From Paracoccaceae bacterium (GTDB lineage Bacteria > Pseudomonadota > Alphaproteobacteria > Rhodobacterales > Rhodobacteraceae): a DNA stretch of 11,615 nt. Numbering within the stretch: the stretch's first letter is position 1; each line of letters opens with the position of its first letter. Below the pieces are notes generated by a model, which was given only the letters and a program-made list of their open reading frames with translations, did not search any database and had not been told where the DNA came from. Shown here piece by piece: positions 5,469 to 11,615 of this stretch. The stretch spans positions 1 through 11,615 of the forward strand of contig PUNI01000012.1 in assembly GCA_003551745.1 (NCBI GenBank), written 5' to 3'. The position numbers were made by a program, and so were the translations under genes.

Positions 5469-6747
5469 ATGCACCCGCCCGGTGCCGGCGGCGCAGGCGC
5501 TCCGGCCGGCCGGGCAGGGCGAGCTGGGCCTCCGGGCGCGGCGTGCGGCTGACCACGCGCCCCTTCGCCACCACCGCCAGCCGCGCCGGCCGCAGCCGCA
5601 GCGCCTCTACCGGATCGCCGGCATCCAGCACCACCAGCGAGGCGACACAGTCCGGTGCAAGCCCGTAGCCCTCGAGCCCGAGGATCGCCGCCGGCACGTC
5701 GGTCACCATGTCGAAACAGGCCCGCATCTCGTCGGGATGGGTCATCTGCGCCACATGCAGCCCCATGAAGGCCACATCCAGCATGTCGGCGGTGCCCAGC
5801 GGATACCAGGGGTCACGCACACAGTCCTGCCCCCAGGCGACGGGGATGCCGGCGGCCTGCATCTCCTTCACCCGGGTCAGCCCCCGCCGTTTGGGAAAGC
5901 TGTCGTGCCGGCCCTGGATCACGATGTTGATGAGCGGGTTCGCGATCGCCGCCAGCTCCGCCTCGGCCACCAGCGGCAGGAGCTTCGAGACATAGTAGTT
6001 GTCCATCGAATGCATCGAGGTGAGGTGCGAGGCCGCGACCCGGCCCTGCAGCCCCAGCCGCTGCGTCTCATGGGCCAGCGTCTCGACATGGCGCGACATC
6101 GGGTCATCGGTCTCGTCGCAGTGCAGGTCCACGCGCAGCCCGCGCGCGGCAGCAAGCTCGCAGAGGGCCGTCACCGAGGTCGCGCCCTCTGCCATGGTCC
6201 GCTCGAAATGCGGGATGCCCCCCACCAGATCGACGCCCATGTCGAGCGCACGGGTCAGGTTCTCCATGCCGCCCGGCGCGCGGAACACCCCGTCCTGGGG
6301 GAAGGCGACAAGCTGCAGGTCGAGATAGGGGCGCACCGCCTCGCGGACGGCGATCATCGCCTCTACGGTGCGCAGGGAAGGGTCGGTCGTGTCGACATGG
6401 CTGCGGATTGCGAGCAGGCCCATCGACACCGCCCAGTCGCAATAGGCGAGCGCGCGTTCTATCATCTCCTCGGCCGTGGCGATCCGGCGCAGCTCGCCCC
6501 AGAGCGCGATGCCCTCCAGCAGCGTGCCCGAGGCGTTGATGCGTGGCAGGCCGTAGCTCAGCGCGGCGTCGAGGTGGAAATGGGGGTCGACGAAGGGCGG
6601 GGTGACGAGATCGCCCGCGGCCTCGATCACCTCGCCGGCCTCGGCCTCGCCCAGGGCCTCGACCGCCACGATCCGGTCGCCGCGGATGCCGATGTCGGCC
6701 ACCCGGCCGTCGGGGAGCGTGCCGCCGCGGATCAGAAGGTCGAACAT
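5467..6747 (-). CDS. codA: Cytosine deaminase-like amidohydrolase (CodA family)
   Basis: This 426-residue cytoplasmic metal-dependent deaminase of the amidohydrolase superfamily converts cytosine (or a related base) to uracil plus ammonia in the CodA family. The metal and catalytic residues of E. coli CodA (H61, H63, H214, E217, H246, D313) correspond here to H56, H58, H209, E212, H241 and D308, all shifted by five. The substrate Gln (E. coli Q156) corresponds to Q151 in AFPQDG, and W314 sits in the conserved PWYPLG. The residue after the catalytic Asp is Cys309, where E. coli has D314, a position known to affect substrate preference. Cytosine is thus the likely but not certain substrate. The start is supported by an AGGGGGAA ribosome site (complement around 6755-6762), and the gene lies 1 nt after the upstream permease stop. 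It is the last gene of the importer operon. Its Arg-rich C-terminus (RRRHRAGA) is unusual but short. Confidence 0.88.
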   Translation of the reverse strand: MFDLLIRGGTLPDGRVADIGIRGDRIVAVEALGEAEAGEVIEAAGDLVTPPFVDPHFHLDAALSYGLPRINASGTLLEGIALWGELRRIATAEEMIERALAYCDWAVSMGLLAIRSHVDTTDPSLRTVEAMIAVREAVRPYLDLQLVAFPQDGVFRAPGGMENLTRALDMGVDLVGGIPHFERTMAEGATSVTALCELAAARGLRVDLHCDETDDPMSRHVETLAHETQRLGLQGRVAASHLTSMHSMDNYYVSKLLPLVAEAELAAIANPLINIVIQGRHDSFPKRRGLTRVKEMQAAGIPVAWGQDCVRDPWYPLGTADMLDVAFMGLHVAQMTHPDEMRACFDMVTDVPAAILGLEGYGLAPDCVASLVVLDAGDPVEALRLRPARLAVVAKGRVVSRTPRPEAQLALPGRPERLRRRHRAGA

Positions 6748-6748
6748 T

Positions 6749-7696
6749 TCAGCGTTCCCCCTTGCGCCAGGGCACCATCAGCGCGGCCGGCACCTCGGCG
6801 CGGCGCGACATCACGATGAGCGCGAGGATCGACAGCAGGAACGGCAGCATCAGGAAGATCTGATAGGGCACGTCGGCGCCGAGGGCGGTTTGCTGCAGCC
6901 GGATCTGGAAAGCGTCGAAGAACGCGAAGAGCAGCGTTCCCAGCGCCGCCTTGCCGGGCCGCCAGGCGCCGAAGACGACAAGCGCGATGCAGACCCAGCC
7001 ACGGCCGTTGACCATCTCGAAGAAGAAGGAGTCGAAGGCCGACATGGTGAGGAACGCACCGCCCACCGCCATCAGCCCCGAGCCCACCATCACCGCGCCC
7101 ATCCGGATGCCGGTGACCGAGAGCCCCTGGGCCGCCACCGCGGCCGGGTTCTCGCCCGCCGCCCGCAGCGCCAGCCCCAGCGGCGTGCGCCAGAGCACGA
7201 GGGCGACCACCGCGACGGTGGCGAAGGCCAGATAGGTCATCGCCGTCTGCGCAAAGAGCGCGGGGCCGAGGATCGGGATATCCGCCAGTCCCGGGATCGG
7301 CAGCGGCTGGAAGGCCTCGATCCGCGGCGGTGTGGTCACCTGCGGCAGGGCCAGCCGGTAGGCATAGTAGCTCGCCGAGGTCGCGAGCAGCGTCACGCCC
7401 AGACCCACCACATGTTGCGAGAGCCCGAAGGGCACCGTCAGCGTGGCGTGCAGCAGTCCGAACAGCGCGCCGGCCCCGAAGGCGATGGCCACGCCTGTCC
7501 AGAGGCCCGCCCCCGACCACACCGCCATCCAGCCGGCGAAGGCGCCCGCCACCATGATCCCCTCGATGCCGAGGTTCAGGACCCCCGCGCGCTCGCAGAT
7601 CAGCTCGCCCATGGTGGCGAAGAGAAGCGGTGAGGCGATGCGGATCACCGCCGCCCAGAAGCTCGCCGAGACCAGGATGTCGACGACCTCGGTCAT
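6749..7696 (-). CDS. Nucleoside-type ABC transporter permease (BPD_transp_2, second permease)
   Basis: This 315-residue inner-membrane protein has about eight to nine hydrophobic segments and is one half of the membrane channel of a BMP-type importer. The family signature GVLNLGIEGIM (38-48) is near the N-terminus. A cytoplasmic coupling segment, TPLGLALRAAGENPAAVAAQ, lies mid-protein and should contact the ATPase. Length and motifs fit the NupQ/YufQ-like permeases of nucleoside transporters. The start overlaps the stop of the upstream permease by 4 nt (ATGA), and no separate ribosome site is visible, which points to translational coupling. With its partner it forms a heterodimeric channel. 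The specific substrate is not shown by the permease itself. Confidence 0.9.
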   Translation of the reverse strand: MTEVVDILVSASFWAAVIRIASPLLFATMGELICERAGVLNLGIEGIMVAGAFAGWMAVWSGAGLWTGVAIAFGAGALFGLLHATLTVPFGLSQHVVGLGVTLLATSASYYAYRLALPQVTTPPRIEAFQPLPIPGLADIPILGPALFAQTAMTYLAFATVAVVALVLWRTPLGLALRAAGENPAAVAAQGLSVTGIRMGAVMVGSGLMAVGGAFLTMSAFDSFFFEMVNGRGWVCIALVVFGAWRPGKAALGTLLFAFFDAFQIRLQQTALGADVPYQIFLMLPFLLSILALIVMSRRAEVPAALMVPWRKGER

Positions 7697-8742
7697 GAGC
7701 GGCGCAGCCTGAAGCGGGTGAGCAGGATCGCCAGCACCATCGCCAGAAGGGCCGTCGCTACCAGCATGTCGGCGATGTAGGTGGGCACGCCGGCGGCCCG
7801 GCTCATGCTGTCGGCACCCACGAAGATGCCGGCCACGAAGACAGCCGCCGCCACCACGCCGAAGGGATGGAGCAGCGCCAGCATGGCGACGATGATGCCG
7901 GTATAGCCGAAGCCGGGCGACAGCGTGGTGGTGAGGTTGCCGCGCAGCCCGGCGACCTCGGAAAACCCCGCCAGCCCGGCCAGCCCGCCGGAGATCAGGG
8001 CGGTGATCAGGATCACGCGGGTGACGGGGATGCCGGCGAACTCGGCGGCCTGCCGGTTCTCGCCCACCGCGCGCATGGCGTAGCCCAGCGTTGTGCGGGT
8101 CTGGATCACCCAGACCACGGCAGCGGCGATCAGCCCCAGCCCGAAGCCCCAGTGCAGCCGCAGCCCCTCGACGATGCGCGGCAGCCGCGCCTCGGGGATC
8201 AGCCGGGCCGATTGCGGCCAGCCCATGCCCATCGGGTCCTTCAGCGGGCCCTCCAGCAGCATCGAGACGAAGAGCAGCATCACGAAGTTGAACAGGAGCG
8301 TGGTGACCACCTCGTCCACCCCCAGCTTCGTCTTCAGAAGCGCGGGCACCAGCAGCACCAGCGCCCCGGCCAGCGCCGCCGCCGCCGCGATCACCGGCAG
8401 CAGCGCCGCAGCCGGCCAGAGCAGGAGCCCGGTGCCCAGCACCACGGTGATCGTGGCGCCGGCATAGAGCTGCGCCTCGGCGCCGATGTTCCAGAGCCTG
8501 GCGCGGAAGGCCACGGCCACGGCGAGGCCGGTGAAGATCAGCGGCGTCGCCCGGTTCAGTGTCTCGAGGATGGCGAAGCGCGAGCCCGCCGCACCCTGCA
8601 GGATCAGCCCGAAGACCGAGAAGGGCTCGGCCCCGGCGGCCAGCGCGAGGCCGGCACCGACGGCGAAGGTGGCGAGGATCGCCAGCGCCGGAAAGCCCAG
8701 CGTGCGCGCAAGCCCCGGCGCGGCGATCGGCTCAAGCCGCAT
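7693..8742 (-). CDS. Nucleoside-type ABC transporter permease (BPD_transp_2, first permease)
   Basis: This 349-residue integral membrane protein is the partner of the next permease. After a hydrophobic N-terminal helix (about 14-38) comes the family signature WNIGAEAQLYAGA (84-96), the counterpart of NIGxEGQ. A coupling segment LGYAMRAVGENRQAAEFAGI follows around residues 219-238. Several further helices end in a basic tail, RFRLRRS. Length and layout fit the NupP/YufP-like permeases, which are slightly longer than the second permease, as here. The start overlaps the end of the ATPase gene by 11 nt and has no clear ribosome site, so its translation is probably coupled to the ATPase. Confidence 0.9.
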   Translation of the reverse strand: MRLEPIAAPGLARTLGFPALAILATFAVGAGLALAAGAEPFSVFGLILQGAAGSRFAILETLNRATPLIFTGLAVAVAFRARLWNIGAEAQLYAGATITVVLGTGLLLWPAAALLPVIAAAAALAGALVLLVPALLKTKLGVDEVVTTLLFNFVMLLFVSMLLEGPLKDPMGMGWPQSARLIPEARLPRIVEGLRLHWGFGLGLIAAAVVWVIQTRTTLGYAMRAVGENRQAAEFAGIPVTRVILITALISGGLAGLAGFSEVAGLRGNLTTTLSPGFGYTGIIVAMLALLHPFGVVAAAVFVAGIFVGADSMSRAAGVPTYIADMLVATALLAMVLAILLTRFRLRRS

Positions 8743-10276
8743 CGGCGAGGTCGGAGAAGCCGCGCCCGGCCATCCAGGCGCCCAGCTCGGCCGGGGTCTT
8801 GCTGCCGCGCGGGAAGGCGGGCGAGAGCCGGCCGGCCGAAATCACATGGATCACGTCGGAGAGCGCCAGGATCTCGTCGAGATCCTCCGAAATGAGGAGG
8901 ATCGCCGCACCGCGCAGCCGCGCAGCGGCCAGTTCGCCATGCACATAGGCCACCGCGCCTACGTCGAGCCCGCGGGTGGGCTGGTTGGCCAGGATGATCC
9001 GCGGTTCGGCGGCGAGCGCCCGGCCGAGGATGAGCTTCTGCATGTTCCCGCCCGAAAGCAGCCGGATGCGCGTGTCGGGGCCGGGGCAGCGCACGTCATA
9101 GGCCGAGATGATCTCCTCGGTGAAGCGGCGCGCGACGGCCCAGTTCATCCAGCCCGCACGGCTGAAGGGCGGGCGCGGATGCGCCTCCAGCACCGCGTTC
9201 TCGGTGAGCGTGAAATCGGCGATGGTGCCGGTGCGGTGGCGGTCCTCCGGGATGCGCGCGATGCCGGCCTCCAGAGCGATCCGCGGCGACCAGCGCCGCA
9301 CCGGCCCCTGCCGCAACAGCAGTTCGCCCTCCGATGGCGCTGTCAGACCGGCGATCAGATCGGCCAGCGCCGCCTGCCCGTTGCCCGACACCCCCGCAAG
9401 CCCGGTGATCGTGCCGGCGCGCAGGGCGAGGTTCACCCCGGCAAGTCCGGGCGCCTTGCCGCGCGCAGCGGTGCGCACGCCCTCCAGCCGCAGAAGGTTC
9501 GCACCCACCAGCGCGCCGCCCAGCCGCGTCTGCGGGACCGCGCCGCCCACCATCAGCAGGGCCAGCCGGTCGGCATCGGTCTCGACAGTGGGCCCGGCGC
9601 CCGCCACCCGGCCGCGCCGCAGCACCACCACCCGGTCGGAGACCGCCATCACCTCGTGCAGCTTGTGCGAGATGAAGACGACCGACAGCCCCTTCGCGAC
9701 CATCCGGCGCAGCGTGGCGAAAAGGCCCTCGGCCTCCTGCGGGGTCAGCACCGCGGTGGGCTCGTCGAGGATCAGGATGCGCGCGTCGCGATAGAGCGCC
9801 TTGAGGATCTCGACGCGCTGGCGCTCGCCCACCGACATCCGCGCCACCCGGGCATCCGGATCGACGGAGAGGCCGAAATCCTGCGCCAGTTGCGCCAGCC
9901 GCGCCCGCGCGGCGCGCCGGCGGAGACCGGGCTGCCACAGCCGACGCGTGCCCAGAAGCACGTTGTCGAGCACGCTCAGGTTCTCGGCGAGGGTGAAATG
10001 CTGGTGCACCATGCCCACCCCGGCCGCCAGCGCCGCGCCGGGCCGGCCCGGCGGCAGCGAGCGGCCGAACACCTCCACCCGGCCGGCATCGGCGGTGTAG
10101 TGGCCGAAGAGGATGTTCATCAGCGTCGTCTTGCCGGCCCCGTTCTCGCCCAGAAGCGCGACCACCTCGCCGGCATGCAGCGTCAGATCGATCCCGTCAT
10201 TGGCGGCAAGCGCGCCGAAGCGCTTGGTGATGCCCTCCAGACGCAGGACGACAGGCGCGCCGGCGAGGTCGCGCAT
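8732..10276 (-). CDS. Double-domain ABC ATPase of a BMP-type nucleoside importer
   Basis: This 514-residue cytoplasmic ATPase carries two nucleotide-binding domains in one chain, as in the NupO/YufO and sugar-importer (RbsA/MglA) type. The N-domain is complete: Walker A GENGAGKT (43-50), HQHF at the Q-loop, signature MSVGE (147-151), Walker B ILILDE (167-172) and switch His204. The C-domain is degenerate, which is common in this family. Its Walker A is GVSGNGQ (295-301) without GKT, Walker B reads ILANQP (427-432) with the Asp and Glu both replaced, and the switch His is replaced in SED. Its signature LSGGN (407-411) is kept. One of the two ATP sites is therefore expected to hydrolyse. The start ATG overlaps the binding-protein stop by one base (TGATG), indicating coupled translation. 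It powers the two downstream permeases. Confidence 0.93.
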   Translation of the reverse strand: MRDLAGAPVVLRLEGITKRFGALAANDGIDLTLHAGEVVALLGENGAGKTTLMNILFGHYTADAGRVEVFGRSLPPGRPGAALAAGVGMVHQHFTLAENLSVLDNVLLGTRRLWQPGLRRRAARARLAQLAQDFGLSVDPDARVARMSVGERQRVEILKALYRDARILILDEPTAVLTPQEAEGLFATLRRMVAKGLSVVFISHKLHEVMAVSDRVVVLRRGRVAGAGPTVETDADRLALLMVGGAVPQTRLGGALVGANLLRLEGVRTAARGKAPGLAGVNLALRAGTITGLAGVSGNGQAALADLIAGLTAPSEGELLLRQGPVRRWSPRIALEAGIARIPEDRHRTGTIADFTLTENAVLEAHPRPPFSRAGWMNWAVARRFTEEIISAYDVRCPGPDTRIRLLSGGNMQKLILGRALAAEPRIILANQPTRGLDVGAVAYVHGELAAARLRGAAILLISEDLDEILALSDVIHVISAGRLSPAFPRGSKTPAELGAWMAGRGFSDLADAA

Positions 10277-11310
10277 CAGCCCGACCGCGGCTCGTCGTCA
10301 TTGATCGGCGTCACGAAGGCGCCCGACAGGATCTCCTCCTCGCGCTGGGCCATGAGCGCCACCGCCTCCTCCGGCACGCGGCCCTCGAAGGTGCCGAAGG
10401 GTGCCACCGAACAGCCGCCGTGGATCATGAAGCTGTAGATGCCGTAGTCCTTGGCAGTGAACTCGCCGGCACGCACGGCAGCGATGGCGGCCTCCATCGT
10501 CGGCTCGAAATGCCACAGCGCCGAGGTGATCACCGTGTCGGGATAGTCGGGCTGGGTGTCGATCACATTGCCGATCGCCAGCATGCCGCGTTCCTGCGCG
10601 GCGTCCGAGACGCCGAAGCGTTCGGCATACATGATGTCGGCGCCGCCCTCGATCATCCCGAAGGCGGTTTCCTTGGCGCGCGGCGGGTCGAACCACGAGC
10701 CGATGAAGGCGACCTGGAAGCGGATGTCGGGGTTGATCTCGCGCGCGCCGTCCATGAAGGCGTGCATCAGTCGGTTGACTTCGGGGATCGGGAAGCCGCC
10801 GACCATGCCGATGTTGGCGGTCTCGGTCATCGCGCCGGCGGCAATACCGGTCAGATAGGCGGCGTCCTGGATGTAGTTGTCGAAGACCGCGAAGTTGGGC
10901 ACCGCCGGGTCCTCCTTGAAGGACGAGCCCATCAGGAACGCGACCTCGGGGTATTCGGCCGCGACCTCGCGCGATTCGGCCTCGACGCCGAACACTTCGC
11001 CCACGATCAGCTGCATGCCGGACTCGGCATATTCGCGCATGACCCGGGCATAATCGGTGTTCGAGACATTCTCGGAATAGCGGTAATCCACGGCGCCCGC
11101 CGCCTGCGCGGCCTCGGCGGCGATGTGGATGCGGCTGACCCACTGCTGCTCCACCGGCACGGTGTAGATGCCGGCCACGCGGATCGGCTCCTCGGCCATC
11201 AGCCGGCCCGGGCGGGCGAGCCCGGCAAGGGCGAGGCCGCCGGCCGAAGCGGCGAGCAGGCGGCGGCGGGTGAGGGCGAGGGGCGGGCGGGGTCGGATCA
11301 GGCGGCTCAT
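10276..11310 (-). CDS. BMP-family substrate-binding protein with Tat signal (nucleoside/nucleobase importer)
   Basis: This 344-residue periplasmic binding protein of the BMP/PnrA family captures the ligand for the importer encoded downstream. The N-terminus has a twin-arginine signal: basic stretch, TRRRLLAA (Arg 15-17), an Ala/Gly/Leu-rich core to about residue 32, and a likely cut near LMA-EEP (about 39). There is no lipobox Cys, so it should be soluble rather than a lipoprotein. The mature part starts EPIRVAGIYTVP and contains family-like stretches such as YRYSENVSNTDYARVMREYA and GMVGGFPIPEVNRLMHAFMDG. The frame is open upstream to 11469, but that extension is Arg-rich and lacks a signal. 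The ATG at 11308-11310 has an AGGGAG ribosome site 7 nt upstream (complement of 11318-11323) and puts the Tat motif at the right place. It is first in the operon. Nucleoside or nucleobase binding is inferred from family and from the deaminase gene. Confidence 0.9.
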   Translation of the reverse strand: MSRLIRPRPPLALTRRRLLAASAGGLALAGLARPGRLMAEEPIRVAGIYTVPVEQQWVSRIHIAAEAAQAAGAVDYRYSENVSNTDYARVMREYAESGMQLIVGEVFGVEAESREVAAEYPEVAFLMGSSFKEDPAVPNFAVFDNYIQDAAYLTGIAAGAMTETANIGMVGGFPIPEVNRLMHAFMDGAREINPDIRFQVAFIGSWFDPPRAKETAFGMIEGGADIMYAERFGVSDAAQERGMLAIGNVIDTQPDYPDTVITSALWHFEPTMEAAIAAVRAGEFTAKDYGIYSFMIHGGCSVAPFGTFEGRVPEEAVALMAQREEEILSGAFVTPINDDEPRSG

Positions 11311-11465
11311 CGGGCATCTCCCTGCTGCGGCGTCTTGGCGCGTCTTCCGGTCGCATCGGCCTAACGCGGGCCATCGGACGCGACCAGCCGATTCGCGCCC
11401 TGCAATGATGCCTCGGCAGGCAGCCGCCCGAAAAGTGGGCAGCCGCTGTCGCCCGATGCTGCGGC

Positions 11466-11480
11466 GCACGCGTTGCGTGC
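11466..11480. promoter_or_regulatory. 15-bp palindrome, possible operator
   Basis: GCACGC-GTT-GCGTGC has perfect 6-bp arms around a 3-nt centre, about 155 bp upstream of the binding-protein ATG. Position and symmetry suit a repressor or activator site for the importer operon. It could equally be a short hairpin at the end of the preceding gene. No regulator gene is present in the window to match it. Confidence 0.25.
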
Positions 11481-11485
11481 CGGTT

Positions 11486-11505
11486 CCGGCCCGGCCCGGC
11501 CCGGC
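11486..11505. repeat. CCGGC x4 tandem microrepeat
   Basis: Four perfect adjacent copies of the 5-bp unit CCGGC lie 12 bases beyond the stop codon of the minus-strand gene at the right edge. Read on the minus strand, the GCCGG units can pair with a CCGGC a few bases further on (complement of 11479-11483), giving a GC-rich hairpin without a T-run. It may act as a weak transcript end or may simply be a slippage product. Confidence 0.5.
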
Positions 11506-11516
11506 GCGGAGCGGCG

Positions 11517-11615
11517 TCAGGCGGCGGGGTCCGGGAAGAAGGCCTTGATCGCCGCCACATGGGCCGGGCGCGCGCTGCAGGCGTCGGCGCCGAGTTCCGC
11601 GGCCTCCGCCATCAG
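11517..11615 (-). CDS. C-terminal end of an unidentified protein (possibly enoyl-CoA hydratase family), 5' end outside window
   Basis: The frame is open from the right edge to TGA (complement of 11517-11519) and gives the last 32 residues, including AAELGADACSARPAHVAAIK and ending FFPDPAA. Third-position GC is high, as in the core genes. The pattern of a helix with a small-residue/Cys patch, then a helix ending in I/V-x-A-F-F resembles the tail of crotonase-fold enoyl-CoA hydratases/isomerases, where A-C-F-x-S-x-(D/E)-x-x-E-G-V-x-A-F-L is common. The match is loose and the segment is short, so the family is only a suggestion. It runs in the same direction as the importer operon, 206 bp upstream of it, and may or may not share its transcript. 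Confidence 0.45.
   Translation of the reverse strand: MMAEAAELGADACSARPAHVAAIKAFFPDPAA

Larger units (their letters stand above)
11311..11516 (-). promoter_or_regulatory. Leader/promoter region of the importer operon
   Basis: These 206 bases lie between the upstream gene's stop and the binding-protein start, so the operon promoter should be here. I cannot point to a convincing -35/-10 pair. Structure that can be seen: an AGGGAG ribosome site (11318-11323), an imperfect hairpin at 11349-11385, and a 15-bp interrupted palindrome at 11466-11480. A CCGGC x4 tandem run lies at 11486-11505, just after the upstream stop. No known riboswitch class was recognised. Confidence 0.4.

Noticed and set aside
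5482..6819. Long plus-strand open frame opposite the deaminase
   Set aside because: Low-complexity His/Arg/Gln-rich translation with no recognisable fold, antisense to a gene with all catalytic residues in place.
8486..10438. Long plus-strand open frame opposite the ATPase gene (650 codons)
   Set aside because: Shadow of the ATPase reading frame; no motifs and compositional bias typical of antisense frames.
11311..11469. N-terminal extension of the binding protein to an upstream ATG at 11469
   Set aside because: The extra 53 residues are Arg-rich and would bury the Tat signal. The ATG at 11310 has a good ribosome site at the right spacing.
11311..11516. Purine- or xanthine-type riboswitch upstream of the importer operon
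   Set aside because: I could not match the conserved core of any class I know. The only structure seen is one imperfect hairpin.

Overview
The window looks like a chromosome segment of a high-GC alphaproteobacterium, most likely Rhodobacteraceae or a close relative. The basis is strong G/C bias at third codon positions, the protein families present, and gene neighbourhoods typical of that group. This is inference from codon style and gene content; no 16S gene or other marker is present. It joins a short stretch of foreign-looking DNA (about 1-550) to ordinary chromosome (from about 620 on).

Left edge (1-661). The first bases encode the C-terminal DNA-binding end of a serine recombinase (resolvase/invertase family), whose codon use (ATA, AGG, CTA) is unlike the genes further right. 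A gene-free stretch of about 310 bases follows. It carries two perfect 17-bp palindromes (426-442 and 495-511), each with an extra half-site, and several weaker inverted repeats. Next is a tRNA-Gly(UCC) with a perfect 3' half, an eroded 5' half and no 5' strand of the D-stem. Its encoded CCA end begins a 15-bp unit repeated three times in tandem. The simplest reading is the right attachment end (attR) of an integrated element, with the intact tRNA to the left of the window. A D-stem-deficient tRNA cannot be excluded.

Plus-strand block (756-5445). Three genes run left to right: an ABCB/MsbA-like fused membrane-ATPase exporter, an AMP-forming acyl-CoA synthetase, and a small atypical SDR/epimerase-like NAD(P)-binding protein. 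A strong GC hairpin follows the exporter stop. The synthetase and the SDR are nearly contiguous, joined by an 8-codon ATG...TGA mini-ORF that overlaps the stop of one and the start of the other.

Minus-strand block (5467-11310). Five tightly packed genes, with overlaps of 1, 11 and 4 nt and one 1-nt gap, read right to left. They are a Tat-exported BMP-family binding protein, a double-NBD ATPase, two BPD_transp_2 permeases and a CodA-type cytosine deaminase. Together they form a nucleoside/nucleobase importer coupled to a cytoplasmic deaminase: base taken up through the transporter would be deaminated for salvage or as a nitrogen source. All six metal/catalytic positions of E. coli CodA are present at a constant offset, but the neighbour of the catalytic Asp (E. 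coli D314) is Cys here, so the true substrate may not be cytosine. No regulator is in view. The leader upstream of the binding protein holds a 15-bp palindrome, an imperfect hairpin and a CCGGC x4 repeat. At the right edge (11517-11615) is the 3' end of another minus-strand gene.

No CRISPR array or complete insertion sequence is visible. I did not see a convincing new multi-gene system. The most unusual parts are the tRNA/palindrome junction on the left and the altered deaminase active site.
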